The position numbers were made by a program, and so were the translations under genes. Under the pieces are notes generated by a model. That model searched no databases, had not been told where the DNA came from, and saw nothing but the letters and a program-made list of their open reading frames with translations. Shown here one piece after another: positions 10,292-23,000 of a stretch of DNA of 64,000 nucleotides (positions are counted from its first letter, which is position 1; each line of letters opens with the position of its first letter). Origin of the DNA: Macrosoma leucophasiata (Eukaryota; Arthropoda; Insecta; Lepidoptera; Hedylidae); the NCBI GenBank assembly GCA_036365455.1, contig JAWQUS010000011.1, forward strand, positions 7,460,001 to 7,524,000. The letters run 5' to 3'.

Positions 10292-12528
10292 ATATATTCA
10301 GTGATGTATGATGGCGGCATATATTCAGTGATGTATGATAGCGGCATATATTCGTGATGTCTCTGTGATCAATTCGGTAAAAATCGGCAGCGATCACCGA
10401 ATGGTAAGAGGCACACTGAATATAAATGTCAAGATCGAAAGATCTCGACTAATGAAGTCTACGCTCCGCCCAGCACCTACCCAAATCCAAAACCCCGAGA
10501 GCTTTCAACTCGAGCTACATAATCGCTTTGAATGCCTGAGTGAGTGCGCAGATGTGGACGATTATAATAACAGGTTTGTGGAAACTGTCCGCACGGCGGG
10601 GTCTAAGTTTATCAGGACCCGCCCTAACAATAAGACCAAAAAGATCTCCAGCCCAACTCTCAAGCTCATGGAAGAGAGGCGCGGTATGGTTCAGAAATCC
10701 TATGAAGATGCTTTAGTGTACAGGCGGCTTAACAGACAGATCTCCAAGTCATTGACTCGCGATCTTCGGCGTTTTAATACCAATAGTTTTAAAACAGCCA
10801 TATAGCGGAATCAGGGCTCTAAAGTGTTCGCCGAAGATCTGTCCTTAGGCCAAAGTCGTCTCACTAAGTTGAAGACAGAGGACGACAGAATCGTATCGTC
10901 GAAGCCTGAGCTTGCAGAGGAGATCGAACGGTTTTACGGACAGTTATACACGTCAGCACGACCACCTGTTAACAGTCCGGCATCAAATCATAGAGCCGGA
11001 CTGACCCGACACTACACCGAAGATATCCCGGATGTCAGTCTAGACGAGATTAGTACGGCTCTCAAACAGCTCAAAAACAACAGGGCGCCGGGTGATGACG
11101 GAATCACTGCTGAACTCCTGAAAGCAGGCGGTAGGCCAGTATTAGAAGCTCTTCAGTCGATGTTCAATTCCGTCATATCCGAGGACAAAATGCCGCAGGC
11201 GTGGCACAAAGGTGTGGTGGTACTGTTCTTTAAGAAAGGCGATAATACCCTTCTTAAAAACTATAGGCCTAACTATAGGCACTTCTAAGTCACGTCTATA
11301 AGCTGTTTTCGAGAGTGATCACGAACCGTCTATCTCGCAGACTCGACGACTTCCAGCTTCCCGAACAAGCCGGTTTCCGTAAAGGCTTTAGCACCATAGA
11401 CCACATTCACACGCTGCGGTAGATTATACAGAAGACAGAAGAGTATAACCAGACCCTATGTCTAGCGTTCGTGAACTATGAGAAAGCTTTCGATTCGGTC
11501 GAGATTTGGGCAGTGCTACAGTCACTCCAGAGGTGCCAAGTTGACTACAGATACATCGCGGTGCTGAGGAGCTTGTATGAAAACGCCACTATGTCGTTCC
11601 GGCTTCAGGATCAGAACTCGAAACCTATCCAACTGCAGCGAGGTGTGAGACAGGGAGATGTTATATCTCCGAAACTGTTCACCGCTGCATTGGAAGACAT
11701 CTTCTCAACTGACAAGCTTCTGAACTGGAAAGGACTCGGCATCAATGTTAACGGCGAGTACATCTCCCACCTCCGATTTGCAGATGATATCGTAGTCATG
11801 GATGAGACCCTGGAAGACCTTAGCACAATGCTCAATGACCTCAGTAGGGACTCCCAACGAGTGGGCCTTAAATTGAACATGGACAAGACGAAGATCATGT
11901 CAAATGTCCATGTTACACCCACTCCTGTTATGGTCGAGGGTACTACACTCGAAGTTGTTGACAATTATGTATACCTGGGACAAACGATCCAGTTAGGTCG
12001 GTCCAACTTCAAGAAAGAGGTCAATTGCCGAATCCAACTCGGTTGGGCTACGTTCGGGACTTACCGCAGTGTCTCAAGAAAAAGGTCTTTGACCAGTGTG
12101 TTGCCAGTGATGACTTATGGGACAGAAACGTGGTCGCACACTATGGGCCTCATAAGAAGGCTCAAGGTTACTCAGAGCGCAATGGAGAGAGCTATGCTTG
12201 GAGTTTCTCTGCGAGATCAAATCAGAAATGAGGAGATCCGCCCGCGAACCAAAGTTACCGACATAGCTCACCGAATTGCGAGACTCAAGTGGCAGTGGGC
12301 AGGGCACAGAGCTCGACGAACTGACGGCCGTTGGGGCAGAGCAGTTCTCGAGTGGCGACCGCGTACCGGAAAGCGAAGCGTGGGCAGGCCTCCCACAAGA
12401 TGGAACGACGACCTGGTGAAGGTCGCGGGGAATCGCTGGATGAGGGCGGCCCAGGACCGTTCGTTGTGCCATTCTTTGGAGGAGGCCTTTGTTCAGCAGT
12501 GGACGTCTTTTGGCTGAAATGATGATGA
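10292..12528 (+). pseudogene. RTE-like non-LTR retrotransposon, 5'-truncated and frameshifted
   Basis: Flanked by a perfect 12-bp duplication tttagatgtcat (10280-10291 and 12529-12540). The frames 10335-10805, 10824-11288 and 11471-12517 belong to one protein. The first starts inside the endonuclease: GSDHRMV is its catalytic SDH motif. The second is the start of the reverse transcriptase (RAPGDDGITAELLK). The third holds GVRQGDVISPKLF, the catalytic FADD box (LRFADDIVV), and a C-terminal zone GRPPTRWNDDLVKVAG. Breaks: a frameshift near 11288, a stop near 11420 and a compensated shift near 12060. It ends with a (GAT)n tail. Inactive; proteins of this layout copy their own RNA at a nicked target. 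Confidence 0.85.
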
Positions 12529-12540
12529 TTTAGATGTCAT

Positions 12541-13620
12541 TCCGTGGCAATAACCCTTAGGGCAGTATGTACATACATACTCTCTGATCGAAACTACACT
12601 CTACATATCTCTCTACCTCTTGCTATATAAACCGATCCTAAAGATGGCTCACCGACGATTCAATTCTTGTTAAGTGCTGACCCATACAGGGACTGCGTCA
12701 AATGGACCGTTTCAAATTCCAAAGTAAAACTTTTTACAGTACTTTTCTATGGATCTCTGGTCTATTACAATTTCATTACGTTGATTTTATGCGAGATCGA
12801 TTTCTAAGTAAAAAAGCTGACCCTGACAGACGTTGTGACTTGTCTTTACTATTGTCTGTCGCTCAAATAGGGAAAGAGTGTGGTTAGGGGCCAACCATTT
12901 CGTTGAGTTGAACCCGTTTCGAGCGTGATGGGCTACTTGCGTAAAAAAGGATTAACAACTGTCATATTAGTTGTATGAATTAAAATTCTATCAACAATAT
13001 CATAAAATGGCAGACTGCATTGACTGCAAGCTTAAGTTTTCGTTCAAATAATGGCTATGAGTAGGTACCTATAACTAACATTCAACGTGACTTATTAATT
13101 ATTATCTTAGGCATTGCTTCGTATTGAAATACATTTTATCGCCATCTGTGATTGCTGGATTGAAGTCTACAGCATTTAAGCCGACCGAATGCAACTTTGT
13201 TCATGAACGGAGACACTTAATAGTAATATGTTTTGACGGTAGATGACGCTTCTCTGAAGGGAACCAAGCAATTGCGTCGCTTGGAGTTTTATGCTAAGAA
13301 AATAGATGGCACCACAGTCCCTGAACTGTTACTCAAAAATTACAAATTGCTTTATATTTTAAATTTATTCACATTTAAGTAATAAAATAAACCTTATAGT
13401 TAAAAAGGTGGTAAAGCAAACAAATAAATAAGCTAGTATCAGTATTTATTTTTTACTGGAATTAGAACTCCTCCTATATCAATGTAGGTACACAGTATGC
13501 TTATTTGCCACTTCGTAGCATGAACAAGTTTTGATTTGGTAGACAGGTAGGTACATTGAAAGTATCAAACTTTTCAAGATAAAAAAAACTGGTTGCCTGT
13601 AAAGTCGGTTTTACGGGCGA
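12541..13620. other. No recognisable gene
   Basis: About 1 kb of AT-rich sequence downstream of the collagen gene. A 61-codon frame at 12702-12887 lacks splice or homology support. Nothing else was seen. Confidence 0.4.
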
Positions 13621-13622
13621 AG

Positions 13623-13782
13623 ATTTTACGTGACAACGTCTTTTTCTCGGTAGAAAGGCATTCGCCGGTCCGGCAGGCCTCTCTCTCGTTCGGTGACTCA
13701 TCGTTACGTTACCGGGCGTTACACTTTTTCATGAGTGACTCCGAGCCGCAACCTAATTTAAGACGTTGTCACGTCAAAAAAA
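13623..13782. mobile_element. MITE with acgtgacaacgtct ends
   Basis: The inverted ends ttttacgtgacaacgtct and agacgttgtcacgtcaaaa are about 16 bp. Its right two-thirds (13674-13777) is repeated without difference at 35411-35516. Confidence 0.6.
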
Positions 13783-13853
13783 AATGTACAAAAATTAATG
13801 TTTATTTTTTACAATGATGTAGTTATTTTAGTCCTTAAACTACAAATAACATT

Positions 13854-14033
13854 TTATTTCCATTCTTCTGATTCTTCTATCTTTCTATTCATGTGGACAC
13901 ATAACTCACGTTGCATTACATAAATCTGTATGTCCTTCGTATCCGTATTTTCATATTGAAGGTTGATAACTGGCAGTGCTTCTGTTTCAGATTCTAACGT
14001 TATATCAATATATTTCCAATCCACTCCAGCGAC
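13854..14033 (-). CDS. Collagen gene coding exon 12 (C-terminus)
   Basis: 180 bp including the stop. Acceptor tttattgcag. It contains ALPVINL and QRELCV, matching the end of the C-propeptide, then a hydrophilic tail (NRKIEESEEWK). An AATAAA overlaps the stop codon (13853-13858) and another lies at 13801-13806. The last exon of a neighbouring paralog at 61902-62051 is very similar, which supports this as real coding sequence. Confidence 0.8.
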   Translation of the reverse strand, partial: VAGVDWKYIDITLESETEALPVINLQYENTDTKDIQIYVMQRELCVHMNRKIEESEEWK

Positions 14034-17000
14034 CTGCAATAAAAATGAATAAGATAATACCACAATAAGGTAGGTACCATAGAAATTTTATTTCATGAAT
14101 CGGCAAACTATTATACAGTTTATATTGATGGTAAGAAATACTATAGCCTATCAAACCTCTTCAATTTAGAATTTACTTCAAACACTGCTTCAAAAAGTAT
14201 GTGAGACTAACTACGACCCAAATACCTGCTTACACCTGGCTGCTCAATAGTTTAGACAGGATAAAAATAGGCGCCCTTACGTTTGCATATTCTATAGCAT
14301 TTATACTTTACTGTTAGTCTTAATTTTTTTTATGGAACTCACTAGTAGAAATAATTAAAAAAAAAACATTTTTTAATTATTATTAATCAATTAGGTGCCT
14401 AATTATAGACTGGACAACATCATAAGTGGCAACCTTGTTTTTTTAAATTTAGTTACATATCAAATAATTTTTATCCATTAAACACATCGGTGGTCACTAT
14501 TATATCGGGTTTTAGACTATTCATGTCTGTCTGGTACGTTATATATTTCTTTCTTTCTTTTTATTTCTTTTTTACTCTTCTCTATTCGCCCCCTATCAGT
14601 TTTTTGGTAAAATGTTTAATGTACCTACAGACACTCGATTTTGATAAGTGGGTAATTTAAACAATTTAATTAAAAAAAATTGCCTAGTACAGAGGTGTGT
14701 GTGTGTGACCACCGCTTGATTCAAGGGTCACGGGGTCCAAAAACGAGACAAATATTTGTATAGCCTATAGAAGTTTTGGGTCTGGGTGTATGTACCTATT
14801 GTGCACAGCGGCACGCACGACAAATGTTAACTTGGGGCTGTAAGGCTGTAAGTGTAAGCGTATTTTATATTTTTATTAATCGTATTTTTTATCATACCTT
14901 GATTTCCTCAGGAGTAGAGTATTTAAGAGTCATTGGATATACAGAAGACAGTTGACCGTTCCAAAGTAACAATTTTATATTATCCGGTTTCAATTCAGTA
15001 TTTAGATAATATACTCTGATTATATTGGTGATCTTCTGCCAGTGGGATAATAGCAGCTTTCTCATTTGAGCGTTTGTCTGTAACAACATAAAACAAATTA
15101 TAATATTTTAACTCTATTTAAACGTTGTAGGCCAATCAGATATATTTTTAAACATCGTGAGTTGTATGGGGGCCATACGTAAGAGCTATCACAGAGAGAC
15201 AGAGACATAACAACTAAGGTCTCAGGTGCGGCAACGCATCTGTATTTTGATCTATGATTTTTGTGTAGATGTGCAGGATAGGCTGCAGCCATCACTTAAA
15301 ATGAATGTAAGGGGCATACTTGTCTGCCATCTTCATTTCACAAAAAAAAACTTACTATTTCATATAAATCGTTTTTGGTTCCCCTCCACCAGATTGATTG
15401 ACTTGGACTAATTGTTTTAGGACTTTCCGATGCATATTCGTCAAATTCGTAAGGAGGAAAACTTCCAACACATGTCACAAACGAATTGCAATATACCTCG
15501 AATGGATCTGGTGGATACATGTATTTTTCTTTATCTGAAACACAAATAATACCTACTATTAAGTCATAGAGCAACACAGGAGGGGAATAACCATATGCAG
15601 GCTTTCCCCTCTGTCAAATTACAAACCTAAGTGGGCCTATACCTGTCGCCTAGATGTTTAAATGTGTGCGTGAAGTTGTTTCTGTATTTTGTTAAAATCA
15701 AGGTGTGAAATTCGTAGTGATAGGCGATTGTTGTAGTGTGCGTGTGTGTCGCACGCATTCCCCCCCCCCCCCCCCGCAAAAAATGACAGACTGTTTTGCA
15801 TCGGTAATGCACGCTATGGCTACTCCCCTCCGGTCCGCCGCGGCCGGTGGGCCTCGTTGCTCTATGTATTAAGTATATATATTCGTCACAGAGATGACAT
15901 AATAACGTACATATTGCAGGTACATAATTATTTTCACTGTGGTCACGTTTCCGCGCGAGGTGATTTTTCGGATGCAGGATTCATGGGATGCTTCGGATTT
16001 ACTCGAGGGTGATACCTTGCAAGCTGTTGAGTACCTCCACTAAATCTTAACTTTTACAGGGCCCAACCCTTGGCTTAGCCCCGAACATGCCTTACATCCA
16101 AGTCCTCAGAAAATAGAATGATAATGTTCCATTCATTTCTGGGCCCAGTGTTAACACTGTACGAATTATGTCATTTTCAAATGACTTTAAAATAAATAAT
16201 TTGAAATACGAGTACTTTTTAGATTACTAGTAATTGGAGTATATATAAGTTAACCCATCTCACAGGTCAACTTTTGGACTGTGTGATGGGTTAACCACTA
16301 ACGATTTTGCGGACCCAAAATTACCTGTTTCCTTTGAATGGGAGCTTTGATTGCGTTCACTTAACATCCTTTCTGTGTGTATTCCAGTAATTTTGCACCT
16401 TTATATTTGAGAAAATATTTTCGGAAAGAGCACGGCATCGACACCGTGGGTCAAAGACGCGTCAAATATTCTAAGAGGGTGTAACATATGTCCGAACAGT
16501 ATCCAAAATTCAGATGAATCGAAAGTGAAGTAAGCGAACATTTGAACATTTTTAAAGGTTGCCCTACGGACGTGGCCCTATACAACGCGTAACAAGATTG
16601 AATGTAGAAACCGATAACCGAATCGATTTCAGGCATTTATAATATAGGTATTTAATATTATGTCCCAAAATAACATACAATTAAGTAAATTATGGTCATC
16701 CATTTAGTGTTCACTAAGTACAAACGAAAATGTAACTAACGTTTATCCAAAATATAAATATAACTACGTTAAGAAAAACTGACTTCAAAACTGAAAAGTA
16801 ATAAATAATAAAGATTTAATTATAATTATATACTGCCTATTATTTATATATGCTATTTACTAATAGGTTTGAAGTCGGTGCCAAGCCTTAAACAAATAAT
16901 TATATGTTAGTCACTTAAATATGAATACCAGCAAATTAATACACTGAACAAAACGTAACCGGCGAATCGTGGGTGTTTGCATGTATGCTTGAATTTATGC

Positions 17001-20000
17001 ATTTACCTCTGCCTACCCCTTCGGAGATTACAGGCGTTAAGTTACGTTTTCATCATCATCATCATCATTTCAGCCAAAAGACGTCCACTGCTGGACAAAG
17101 GCCTCCCCCAAAGAATGCCACAACGAACGGTCCTGGGCCGCCCTCATCCAACGATTGCCCGCGACCTTCACCAGGTCGTCGGTCCACCTCGTGGGGGGCC
17201 TGCCTACGCTTCGTCTTCCGGTACGCGGTCGCCACTCCAGAACTCTTCTGCCCCAACGGCCGTCAGTTCTGCGAGCTATGTGCCCTGCCCACTGCCACTT
17301 GAGTTTCGCTATTCGATGGGCTATGTCGGTTACTTTGGTCCTCATGCGGATCTCCTCATTTCTGATTCGATCTCGCAGAGTAACTCCGAGCATAGCCCTC
17401 TCCATAGCTCTCTGAGTGACCTTGAGCCTTCTTATGAGGCCCATAGTGAGCGACCACGTTTCTGTTCCGTATGTCATCACTGGCAACACACACTGGTCAA
17501 AGACCTTCTTCTTCAGACACTGCGGTAAATTGGACGAGAAGATATAACGCAGCTTCCCGAACGCTGCCCATCCGAGTTGGATTCGGCGATTGACCTCTTT
17601 CTCGAAGTTGGACCTACCTAACTGGACCGTTTGTCCCAGGTATACGTAATCGTCAACAACTTCGAGTGTAGTACCCTCGACCATAACAGGAGTGGGCATA
17701 ACAAGGACATTCGACATAATTTTCGTCTTGTCCATGTTCATTTTAATACAATGAAATGCCTACTTTAGTGATTTTGGCTTGGCACCGACTTCAAACCTAT
17801 TAGTAAATAGCACATATAAATAATAGGCAGTATATAATTATAATTAAATCTTTATTATTTTTTACTTTTCAGTTTTGATGTCGGTTTTTCTTAACGTAGT
17901 TATATTTATTTAATACTTTTTAGTTTATTGCTGCATTGCCAATTAGATTAATGTTCACATCTGTTAAAATGTTACGTTTTAATACAATGAAATGCCTACT
18001 TTAGTGATTTTGGCTTGGCACCGACTTCAAACCTATTAGTAAATAGCACATATAAATAATAGGCAGTATATAATTATAATTAAATCTTTATTATTTTTTA
18101 CTTTTCAGTTTTGATGTCGGTTTTTCTTAACGTAGTTATATTTATTTAATACTTTTTAGTTTATTGCTGCATTGCCAATTAGATTAATGTTCACATCTGT
18201 TAAATTAGTAAAATCTGACTCTTTTAGCTTCGTGACAATTAAATACCTTATTTAAATTGTTTAGGTGTGTCAATACAAAATTATTACACGACTATACGAA
18301 ATCAATGAAAAAAAATTATCCACGAAGGAGTAAATAACCTGTGTTGTGTCGTCGATGAGTAAATGTGTCATAGTCACTTTTTATTATGCGCATTAGGACT
18401 ATCTAGGACATCAGTGGATTCAACTCACTATATGACAACTCGCCGTCTATTCTTATTCCTTTAGTCTGCGGTGAAAGTAAGTAAGTAATGCTCATAAAAT
18501 AAAATAGAATGGGCCTATCTGAATTAAATTTTTATGGGACCAATTCGAAACTATTCCGCATCAAACAAAAAAGAATTACGTAAATTGGTTCAGAAATCTC
18601 GGCGAAATTCGCGTACATACATAAAAAAAAAATATATATATATATATACTGACCGAATTGAGAACCTTCTCGTTTTTTAAACTCGGTTAAAAATGCTAGA
18701 TTAAACAAGTTAATTAGAAATCGTTGAGAGGTGGATTTTATTATAAACTAGCTGACCCGGCAAACTTCGTATTGCCTCACAATGAAATAATGTGTCAAAT
18801 GTTTAATAGATACGGACAATTTGTATGGGAAAATAAAATTGTGGTTTTTACTATTTCCCTTCAATTTCTTCATATTTTCTTACCTTTTAAACCTTCCCTG
18901 GACTTCCAAAAATCATTCAAAACCAAAATTAGCCAAATCAGCCGTTCTCGAGTTTTAGCGAGACTAACGAACAGCAATTGATTTATTTTTACCTACATAT
19001 AATAAAACAGTAAAATCCGCGTATCTGTACATTGTATATATTTACGAAAAACCAATTGGGGGCGATGTTAAAATAGTAATAGAACACTTTTCAATGATTT
19101 TTAAATTTTTTGTCTGTCTGTTTGTCCCTTTGTCCAGGCTAATCTCCGAAGATACTAGACGGATTCGAATGAAATTTTTTGTGGTGTATAGATACTAAGC
19201 CTGGCCAACATTTAGGCTTTTTACTGCGGGAAATCACTCATTCCCACGGGAATCTCTACATTTAATTTCATTTTCCTATACAAATAGTCCGTATCTATCA
19301 AACCTTTGACACATTATTTCATTGTGAGGCAATACGAATTTTGTCGGGTCCGCTAGTAGATAATAAGTTAAGAAATAAAATAGTGTAGCATACTTATACG
19401 TAGTATTAGTACATATTCTCTGGCTTCAGTACAAACGGCTTAGAGGCTGCCGTACATGTCCTATCTAGTTACTAAATGGATGATTCTAATACACCCGTAA
19501 GATTAAATTATGTATGGCATTAAGTAGGTACTTAGCCTGAGTTGCACCACGGTTTATATCTTTTTTTTTTTGAAATGTTACAATTTTTACTTTAACAAAT
19601 ATCGTGGTGCAACCCAGGTTAAGTATTCAGGCTGAACACTTATTACTTAATTATAATTACTTACCTATTACCTACTTACATTGTGTTACGATCTCAGTTT
19701 ATCTCTTTTAAATCGATATGATTATGTGATTAATTACTACACCTACCCATAATATTTGCTGAGCAGTCATTTATATTGTACGGAATTTCGCGGCTTCCTG
19801 GAGCGGCACCAGCACTCTCAACTGCAGGCTCTGAAATACGAATTGAAAAGGTACAAACTCGCTGAAACCCTTAGTAATGTGAATTTCAAGGATTAAGGAA
19901 TAAGGATTAAGGATTCCGTGGCCTACGAGGCACTTTTATAGTTTTTTTTTTATGATGTGGAAGTGGTAAACCGTAGTAAACAAGGAACCTTTATAGTTTC

Positions 20001-23000
20001 GCCGTGTCTGTCTGTCTGTTTGTCTGTTAGTCTGTTTGTCTGTTTTTTGTCTGTTTGTCTGTGTGTCTGTGTGTCTGTTTGTCTGTTTGTCTGGTTGTCT
20101 GGTTGTCTGTTTGTCTGTTTGTCTGTTTGTCTGTTTGTCTGTTTGTCTGTTTGTCTGGTTGTCTGGTTGTCTGTTTGTCTGTTTGTCTGTTTGTCTGTTT
20201 GTCTGTTTGTCTGTCTGTCTGTCTGACTGTCTATCCGTCCGCGGTTTTGCGCAAAAACGATTGGCACTAGGGACTTGAAATAGTATACACCTTAATTACG
20301 CCGACAAAGTGGTAGAATAAAAACATGAAAAAAAGGGTACCTCCCCCTACATGTAACGCACGGATATATATATTTTTTTCATTTCTGTACAGTGTGGGGT
20401 ATCGTTGGATAGGTCAAAAGTGTGTGATCTCAGCAAGATACTGTAGCATGAACTACAGCGCTGGTATTCTGAAAGGGCCGTGTATGATTCGTGATATTAC
20501 GATCTCCAAGCTGCCCGTTACGCCTACATAGATGCATAAGAAAAATAAAAAATAGGCTTACATCTACTACAGCACAAAGATAAATAAAAATGAATGGAAG
20601 AGGTACATAATGTGTGGTCTATGTCTAATCGGCAATTGAATTACATTGTTGTAACCTACTTATAGGTAGTTAACTTAATTCAACACAAAATATGAGTAAT
20701 GAGATGATGTAATGAGATTTATAAGGAATTCGTGCAGATCATATTGATGGTAAATGACGGACTAGAGGTCATAATTGGGATAGGGAGAATCCCCCTAGCG
20801 CCGGATAGCACATAGTACCGGACAAACCCTGTACAAACAGGATTTTGCGTTCTTGATCGATATTTCACTCTAGTACGGATTGGCTTTATCGGTTCTAATT
20901 TCCCTGAGTGACCTTGAGCCTTCTTATGAGGCCCACAGTGAGCGACCACGTTTCAGTTCCGTATGTCATCACTGGCAACACACACTGGTCAAAGACCTTC
21001 TTCTTCAAACACTGCGGCAAAGTGGACGAGAAGATATGTCGTAGCTTCCCGAACGCTACCCATCCGAGTTGGATTCGGCGTTTGACCTCTTTCTCAAAGT
21101 TGGGCCTACCTAATTGGACCGTTTGTCCCAGGTATACATATTTGTCAACAACTTCGAGTGTAGTACCCTCGACCATAACAGGAGTGGGCGTAACGAGGAC
21201 ATTCGACATGATCTTAGTCTTGTTCATGTTCATTTTAAGGCCCACTTGTTGGGAGGCCCTACTGAGGCCATTGAGCATTGTGCCAAGGTCTTCCAGGGTC
21301 TCAGCCATGACTACGATATCATCCGCAAATCGGAGATGGGAGATGTACTCGCCGTTAATGTTGATGCCGAGTCCGTCCCAGTCCAGAAGCTTGAAGACAT
21401 CTTCCAATGCAGCGGTGAACAGTTTCGGAGATATGACATCTCTCTGCCTCACACCTCGCTGCAGTCGGATAGGTTTCGAGTTCTGGTCCTGAAGGCGAAC
21501 CGACATAGTGGCGTTTTCGTACAAGCTCCTTAGCACCTCGATGTATCGGTAGTCGACTTGGCACCTCTGGAGTGACTGTAGCACAGCCCAAATCTCGACC
21601 AAATCGAAGGCTTTCTCATAGTCCACAAACGCTAGACATAGGGGCTGGTTACACTCTTCTGTATAACCTTTTGGTCTTCTGTATAACCTGCCGCAGCGTG
21701 TGTATGTGGTCTATGGTGCTAAGACCTTTACGAAACCCGGCTTGTTCGGGAGGCTGGAAGTCGTCGAGTCTGCGAGATAGACGGTTCGTAATCACTCTCG
21801 AAAACAGCTTATAGACGTGACTTAGAAGTGCCTATAGTTGGGCCTAAAGTTTTTAAGAAGGGTATTGTCACCCTTTTTAAAGAACAGTACCACCACACTT
21901 TTGTGCCACGCATTTTGGCTTCGGATATGACGGAATTGAACATCAACTGAAGAGCTTTAAATACTGGCCTTCCGCCTGCTTTCAGGAGTTCAGCAGTGAT
22001 TCCGTCATCAACCGGCGCCCTGTTGTTTTTGAGCTGTTTGAGAGCCGTACTAATCTCGTCTAGACTGACGTCCGGGATATCTTCGGTGTAGTGTCGGGTC
22101 AGTCATATTGGGCGCACGAGACTGCTGCATCGAGTAATATTTCTGAGGTCGTAAATCACTAATAAGTGTGAATATATTGTGTGTGTAAGCATTAATTGGC
22201 GATTATTCTTAAATGGATATAACTTTGAAACTTAATATTATTACAAAATTTATTATTATCGAAATTTTATTATGGTACTTTTAACCTTTAAGTTCGGAAA
22301 TTTAAAGATCCTTAGTATCGGACAAATCTATTTCGAATATAGTGCTTGGTTTTGCTTTATAACATTATTATCGCTATTTTATCTTAAAGAAATAAGCATT
22401 TGAAGATCACCTCAACCTTTTACCAGCCGCGGCTTAGGTCCACTAGACTATACTACCATTATTAGACGTCAAAAATGTACAAAAAACCATTCTTAATATT
22501 TCAAAATTACCAGATTCTGCCTCCAAAAGAGCACAAGTTAGAAAACGTCGGGCAGAAAAGAGTGAAATTTTACCTGATTCGCAGTAGGCATAGACAACAA
22601 TTAGAAGAGAAAGAAAAAAGAAAAAAACAGCGGGATGAGAAAAAAGCAAACGATATAACGAAAATAAGGAAAACAAAAGATAAATAAGCAGTTAAAAACC
22701 AGCATGTCAATAATTCCTGTGTTGTTGTTTGTTGTGAAGACTATGATGAAGGCTGGATCCAATGCGGCTCGTGTAATGCTTGGGCACATGAGGTCTGTGT
22801 TGATATCCCCGAGTGTTCAGATCTTTATATTTGTGGTCATTGCAAACTATTTTAATTTCTCTTAAAATTTGTTCGAATGTTTGTTCATTTGTTTATTTTA
22901 TTTAAATATTTATTACGATTAAGTGATTTCGAATGTTTCACGTAATCATGACTGATTATATTTTGTAATAAGAAGAATAGAGAAGACTAATTTTTTGATG

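Larger units (their letters stand above)
16757..18205. mobile_element. Foldback element split by LINE/SINE sequence, right end tandemly duplicated
   Basis: Left arm 16757-16885 and right arm 17770-17905 are inverted copies sharing ggtttgaagtcggtgccaag, atttatatatgctatttac-like spacing and ttaagaaaaac at the tips. The interior holds a SINE-B tail (16955-17050) and an RTE fragment. The right end is duplicated in tandem: 17741-17966 recurs at 17977-18202 (period 236). Confidence 0.65.

Noticed and set aside
16973..17528. Plus-strand frames of 109 and 183 codons
   Set aside because: Antisense shadows of the RTE C-terminal frame read on the minus strand.
19780..19830. Shorter exon 9 using a GTACAA donor
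   Set aside because: The 50-bp form breaks frame with exon 10, whereas the 84-bp form ending at GTAGGT keeps it.
19950..20278. Frames rich in Cys/Leu/Val and in Asn/Arg/Gln/Thr
   Set aside because: An 8-bp TGTCTGTT repeat read in several frames; not a gene.
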